Source: Cavenderia fasciculata (Eukaryota; Evosea; Eumycetozoa; Acytosteliales; Cavenderiaceae). From it: DNA of 64,000 nt. This document shows, in pieces, positions 59,228 through 64,000 of this stretch. The DNA is taken from NCBI RefSeq assembly GCF_000203815.1, contig NW_004457708.1, forward strand, positions 310,001-374,000, in the 5' to 3' direction. The translations under genes were made by a program, and so were the position numbers. Below the pieces are notes generated by a model. The model was not told where the DNA came from and ran no database searches. It worked only from the letters and a program-made list of their open reading frames with translations. The stretch's first letter is position 1. Each line of letters begins with the position of its first letter.

Positions 59228-60622
59228 TCATTTATTATTATAAATAATTTGATTACTTGATTTAATATACCAAACCTTTCTCTCTTTTTTTTTCCACTTT
59301 TCTTTTACATATTTAAATTGTGTTTGGGTTATTGATAAAGATGAAGAAGAAGAGATGATGGTGGGAGATTGTAATACTCTATTATTTACAGTTTTTAAAT
59401 CTTGAATTCGAACAATATAATATTTGAATAATGGATTTGATATTCTTGATGCAATTTCAAAATCCAAGCTACCATTTGGATTGGTATTTTTTTTGGATAG
59501 GTTCTCCAATGTTGTCAATGATACAAAAAATGAGGAGATGACTTTGATCCAATTCTCCTTTGAGTTGGTTTCTCTAAGTGCTAACTCTGCGCATAGATGT
59601 GTAATGTTGTTGAGATGACTCATATTATTATGATTGTTGGAGAGAGTTTGATTGCCTGAACAAATAAACTTTCTGAGGTTCTTGTAACTCACCAGTTGTT
59701 CCTCTCCAAAAGAGGCTGCTCCATACGTTTCGACAGAGTCTTGAAGGATGGGGTTGACCGTCAAACCTAATCTATATTTGACGGGCATGATGAGTTTGAT
59801 CATTGGACGATCCAGCAACTTGACCAACTCTAATACCAAGTCACCACCTTTTTGGTAGATCCATTCAGGTTCATAAGTAATGTATTTAATATTGATCTTG
59901 ACCAATGTTTGAATACTAGCGAGTACTTTAAAGTCGCTCTTGTCCAACACCATCATTCCAGCTGTAAAACTAACCAATCCTTGCAACATGTTGCTCATTT
60001 GAACGAGTGACTGTTTGCTAATGCCAAAGCTCCCATAGAATACAGATAGTTTGGTGACACCCGATAATATCTCTGTTTCTTGGACACTTGGATACTTGGT
60101 TGAAAAGATTCGATCAAAGTTGTAATGTATCATTGTAACTGATGTAGGTCGTTTGAGAGCGTTCCAAGATACCAGTGTCATGTGGTCCAAGTCACAATAG
60201 GAGAGTTGAAGAGATGATCCAAAGGTTGATACAACATTGAATAGTTGTTTGTTGACCGATGCCAAGTAGAGTGCCATTCGATATCTGGTCTGTCTATCAG
60301 TGATCAATGGTAACGACAAATCAACTTCTTGTCGACTATCTAATAACTCATCCCAAGTAAATCTAAATATCTTGATGATGAGCTGTACTGGTAGTGCATA
60401 ATTGACAGTACCAACATAATATTGTTTGGTTGGTGCTTCCAATAAAGCTTGATTCTTTCTTTGTTCTTGATTGTTTAATATTAAAAGGATTGATTCCTTC
60501 TTTTTTTTTGATAAGCTTCCTCCTCCTATCTTTCTATCACTACAAATTTGTTGTAATCTTGTTGAATCATATCCCTTTAACTCTTCTTTTGTGTATTCAT
60601 ATGAGTATGATTGATTATCCAT
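59228..60622 (-). CDS. SAP-like / F-box-like protein
   Basis: A single exon of 464 residues. The N-terminus has a SAP-like helix pair (YTKEELKGYDSTRLQQIC, then RKIGGGSLSKKKKESILLIL), a motif used elsewhere for DNA or RNA binding. An F-box-like segment follows (ALPVQLIIKIFRFTWDELL, then LYLASVNKQLFNVV), and then leucine-rich irregular repeats (FKVLASIQTLVKINIKYITY, RPMIKLIMPVKYRLG). The C-terminus is basic (FKYVKEKWKKKERKVWYIKS). This layout recurs in dictyostelid multigene families. A nearly identical broken copy lies at 55723-56987. Binding partners are unknown. Confidence 0.8.
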   Translation of the reverse strand: MDNQSYSYEYTKEELKGYDSTRLQQICSDRKIGGGSLSKKKKESILLILNNQEQRKNQALLEAPTKQYYVGTVNYALPVQLIIKIFRFTWDELLDSRQEVDLSLPLITDRQTRYRMALYLASVNKQLFNVVSTFGSSLQLSYCDLDHMTLVSWNALKRPTSVTMIHYNFDRIFSTKYPSVQETEILSGVTKLSVFYGSFGISKQSLVQMSNMLQGLVSFTAGMMVLDKSDFKVLASIQTLVKINIKYITYEPEWIYQKGGDLVLELVKLLDRPMIKLIMPVKYRLGLTVNPILQDSVETYGAASFGEEQLVSYKNLRKFICSGNQTLSNNHNNMSHLNNITHLCAELALRETNSKENWIKVISSFFVSLTTLENLSKKNTNPNGSLDFEIASRISNPLFKYYIVRIQDLKTVNNRVLQSPTIISSSSSLSITQTQFKYVKEKWKKKERKVWYIKSSNQIIYNNK

Positions 60623-60709
60623 TATTATTATTATTCATTATCACAAATATTTGTTACATGTATGATCAAAGAAGAAAAACAAAAAAAGAAAAACAAAAAA
60701 AAAGTTTAT

Positions 60710-63700
60710 TTATTTCTTTTTTTTATCCTTTTCCCTCTCTTTTTCTTTCTTTTCCTTTTTTCTTTTTTCTTTTTTCCTTTCTTTCTTTTCCCTTTTCTTT
60801 TCCTTTTTTTCTCTTTTCCTTTCTTTTCTCCTTTTGTCATTGTCACTATCACTATCGCTACTGCTGCTACTACTGTCACTAAAATTGGATAAATAACTTT
60901 TGATAGATTCCACCCATTGGTCTTCCTTTTCTCTCTTTTTCACTTGTTTAAATGGAACAACATCACTGTCGACATCGATCACCATTCTTTGTTGTTGTAA
61001 TTGTTGGACTTTTAATGGCGGAGGTGCAGGTTTGATATTTATAACTTTATAATAGGTTGGTTGTTCAACAAGATCTTGATCTTTTGGAGGTGGTGGAAGA
61101 GGAAGTGGATTAAATGAAGGTGGTTGTGGAGAAGGAGGAGGAGGAACAGTAGGCTGCATTAAAATATCTTTATCAATTGATTTAATGGATTGTGGTTGAT
61201 TTGTTGTTGTTGTAGTCGTACTAGTGGTTGGTGTCATTGCGGGTCCATTATTTACCTTTAAAGTAATCGGTTTGTTTGATTGGTTTTGTTTCACAAATGC
61301 TGAAAATGGGTCATATTCTTCTTCATCTTCATCGTCTACTTGTTGATTATTATTATTATTATTATTATTATTTGTTGTTTTAATTGGTTGTAGTTGAATA
61401 TTTACAATTGGTTGTTGTTTAACCTTGTTACTATGGTTATCATTTTTAAATTCTTTAAATGGATCGTATTCCTCTTGATCCCCATCAGTATCATCTTGAA
61501 GTTGAGTTGATTTTGATAAATTATCTTGTTCAATCTTGTGAATTGGTGTATATGTGGTAGAAATTGAAGTAGATGCATTATTGGTAGTTGTTGTTGTTGT
61601 TGTTGTAGTAGATGGCTCTGTGAAATTAAATGGATCAAAATCTTCGTTTGTAGATAGTTCTTCATCATTACTTTCAAAAATCGCTTTAAAAAGATCCATT
61701 GGAGGTCTTTCTGCTTGAATAAATGATTCTTCTCTTGGTACCACTGCTGCTGCCGGTGATGATGATTTTGTTGTTGTTGATTGATTATTATGATCAAAAT
61801 TTAGATCCCAATCTAATTGATTATTATTATTATTATCATCTCGTCGAGATGAACCAGATCTATTATTATTACTATGTTGATTATTATTATCAGGTACCAA
61901 ACCAAATCTTTTAGATAGCAATGATTCAGGACGCCAAGTTAATGTGGTACGTATAGGTTTTACTTTTTTGCTGTCTGGCAATTCCTTTGATTTAGCAATA
62001 TTTAAACCTTCCTCTGCAGAAACGAATCTACTCGCAAATGCTTTTTGAATTGATTCTAATTGTTGGTTTGGCGTCGCAAGTGGTGCTGAATTTCTAATTA
62101 AAGGTGGCACCATTCCACCTTGTTGTTGTTGTTGTTGTTGTTGCTTTTTAGGTTGGTCTCTTGTCAACATGACCTCATCTAAAATGATTGATCGTTTATC
62201 GGCTGTGAAGGTGTTGGTCGAGACCAGTTGCAAACTTTTGTTGATGATTGCCGGGTCGAGAGGAGCAGTGTATCGATGTCTATGCTCAACATATGATGAT
62301 GGAAGAGACGGTGGTTTAAACCATTTGGTAGAGAGTGTTGTTTGTAGTGATACCACATATCCACGTAATGGCAAAGATCCATCGGAACACTTCCTATGTC
62401 TTGCACTTGTATCTTTTGGCATCAAAAAATCTACATTACTATTATTTACTCTATTATTATTATTATTACCGTTATTATTATTATTATTATTTCCTGTTTT
62501 TGTTAAACCACCATTTTTACCCAATGTTTTATCATATCTTAATAGATTATTAGTGTTGTTGTAAATGTCATTGTCTTCATCTTGGTCATCATCGTCATCA
62601 TATCCCAATCCTGCAAATGTCAATCTATTACCAATTTGTTGTTTAGGTTTGTTTGTTGATGGTTTCAAAGTCATTGGTGAAGATGATGTGATTGATTGTA
62701 TATTTTGTCTCATTTGTTTAACTTCTGCTGATGGTTCATACCCAACCCCATATAAATCATTTTTAGGTGCATATTCTACTGATTTGGCATACTCTTTACC
62801 AAATTCAATTGATGATAATACAGTCACTTCCTCTTCTTCCTCTTCATCCTCTTGTTCATCTACTTGTTTATCAACTATAGTTGATTGAAAACCAACACCA
62901 AAATCATTATCAACGATTACAATTTGTTTCTTTGGTTTTCTCTTTTGATAATGTTTCTTGACAACTCTTGTTTGTCCTTCCTTCCATCCCATTCTTTTAA
63001 GTAATTTTAAACCTATTGGATCACTATTTGGTTTAACAATATCTTTAAATACACCTTCAAATAAACTATAATAATAATAATAATAAAAGGTTTGATATTA
63101 ATATTAATATATCATCAACAATAACATAACAAAGATCTTTAATTTCATACAGTTTTGAAGTATTATCATTTTGATTATTATTATTATTATTACTGTCAGA
63201 TGATGTATCCATAAATGAAGCAGTGCCACCAAACAGATCAAACTCTGATTTTGTCTTTAATTCTTTGCTTGCCAATTCTCTTTGATCCTCTTCATCCATA
63301 AAGTCAGATGTAGAGTATTGTTTAAAGCTTGATCTATCATCCTTTGATGATTTGAATGCTGTAGGTGTCCATCCCTCTTTTGAACCAACTGTATTAAAGT
63401 AACCTGCTGAATAACCACCTGTAAATGCACCATGAAATCTCTTTCTACCTCTTTCATCTGTTACTTCTTGTTTCCAAACTGGTAAATATTTGTTATCTTT
63501 TGTACTTGAAGAAGAGGAAGAAGAATCTTGTTTATCTCCTCCACCTATTAATGTTCCAATCAACGATGATCCTTTTTGTTGATGTTGTTTATTATTATTA
63601 TGTTGTTGTTGTTCATGTTCTAAATATCTCTTCATATAATCGTTTCCACCACCTCTGTTGTTTGTTGAGGTTGTAGTTGAAGCATGAAGATGATAATCAG

Positions 63701-63758
63701 ATACATTATTGTTATTATTATTTTGATTATTATTACTAGTACCTCTACCTCTTTTCAT
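60710..63758 (-). CDS. gpatch1: GPATCH1 homologue, G-patch RNA-processing protein
   Basis: GPATCH1 is a late spliceosome-associated factor; G-patch domains activate DEAH-box helicases. Two exons (63151-63758, 60710-63065) give 987 residues. The N-terminal signature is [20 protein letters not shown] followed by GWTPTAF, which marks the GPATCH1 (DUF1604) family, and [15 protein letters not shown] corresponds to the family's D-E-E-D-L-x-E segment. The G-patch is [17 protein letters not shown]. The remainder has Asn, Gln and Thr runs and short acidic repeats of the form EEYDPFSAF, repeated three times. The Lys/Arg/Glu-rich C-terminus (residues about 930-987) resembles the charged tails of splicing factors. 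Confidence 0.9.
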
Positions 63759-64000
63759 TCTATCTACTCTTTTCTTTCAAGAGGGAGGGATATTTGAAAC
63801 AAACAATAATAACAATGAAAACTAAATCGTGAAGTCATGACCCCAACTTTGTTATTAATTTATTTATATTTACAGATTTTCGCAAGTAAGCGAAATACAT
63901 GTACGTATATACATTGAATGATTTATTTAAATAGCAAGAGAGAATAGATTTCTACCAGATTTTAATAACATTCCTTCATGATTAAGTGAATTGAGGATTT
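63759..64000. other. Upstream region of the GPATCH1 gene
   Basis: AT-rich, with GAGGGAGGG near 63781. No gene or RNA feature is seen up to the window edge. Confidence 0.5.

Larger units (their letters stand above)
58893..60765. repeat. Segmental duplication, copy 2
   Basis: Direct repeat of 55391-57105, about 3.5 kb downstream. It contains a duplicated but stop-bearing last exon of Pelota, the intact SAP/F-box-like gene and the real 3' end of the GPATCH1 homologue. Confidence 0.85.

Noticed and set aside
1-64000. CRISPR array, rRNA, DIRS-, TRE- or other retroelement sequence
   Set aside because: No spaced direct repeats, rRNA signatures, reverse transcriptase, integrase or terminal-repeat pairs were seen. 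The only long repeats are the host-gene duplications described.

Overview
The window looks like nuclear DNA of a social amoeba (dictyostelid). Genes are compact and split by short AT-rich introns (mostly about 50-150 bp, GTA.../...TAG). Coding DNA is clearly richer in G+C than the spacers, and many proteins carry long Asn, Gln, Ser or Thr runs. Dictyostelid-type families are present: 28-residue ankyrin-like repeats, a ComC-like EGF/IPT receptor and a SAP/F-box-like protein. The base composition is milder than I associate with Dictyostelium discoideum, so a dictyostelid from another group (for example a Cavenderia- or Heterostelium-like species) is my guess; I cannot fix the species.

Layout. 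1-6.2 kb: the N-terminal part of a three-C1 diacylglycerol kinase, a small Asn-rich ORF, an EF-hand protein, COMMD1, and a Ser/Asn-rich protein with an unusual C-terminal module. 6.5-11.8 kb: two convergent ankyrin-family genes. 12.2-17.1 kb: a Q/N/P-rich putative regulator ending in a PB1/Aux-IAA-like fold, and a TRAF-zinc-finger-like coiled-coil protein. 18.4-24.4 kb: a GPI-anchored cysteine-rich surface protein, an SFT2 Golgi protein, an ALG13-ALG14 fusion, and an MFS transporter. 25.4-29.4 kb: a ComC-like membrane receptor. 29.7-31.9 kb: a decayed, rearranged relative of the 6.5 kb ankyrin gene, joined to a scrap of the 9.1 kb one. 32-44.3 kb: phosphoglucomutase-2, a 2100-residue alpha-2-macroglobulin-like secreted protein without a recognisable thioester, and an intronless NAD+-dependent (bacterial-type) DNA ligase with a likely mitochondrial presequence. 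45.2-53.4 kb: a 624-residue unknown with C-terminal hydrophobic segments, a large F-box/LRR-like protein, a degenerate small GTPase fused to the ankyrin-family module, and a small one-pass membrane protein. 54.2-63.8 kb: Pelota, a direct segmental duplication in which each copy kept a different intact gene, and a GPATCH1 homologue.

The genes do not form one pathway. Conserved housekeeping genes (COMMD1, SFT2, ALG13/14, PGM2, Pelota, GPATCH1) are scattered among fast-evolving dictyostelid families that show duplication, inversion and decay. The most striking items are the organelle-type NAD+ ligase, the degenerate GTPase-ankyrin fusion, the ALG13-ALG14 fusion, the PB1-like regulator and the reciprocally decayed duplication. 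I saw no rRNA, convincing tRNA, CRISPR array, retroelement or virus-like element.
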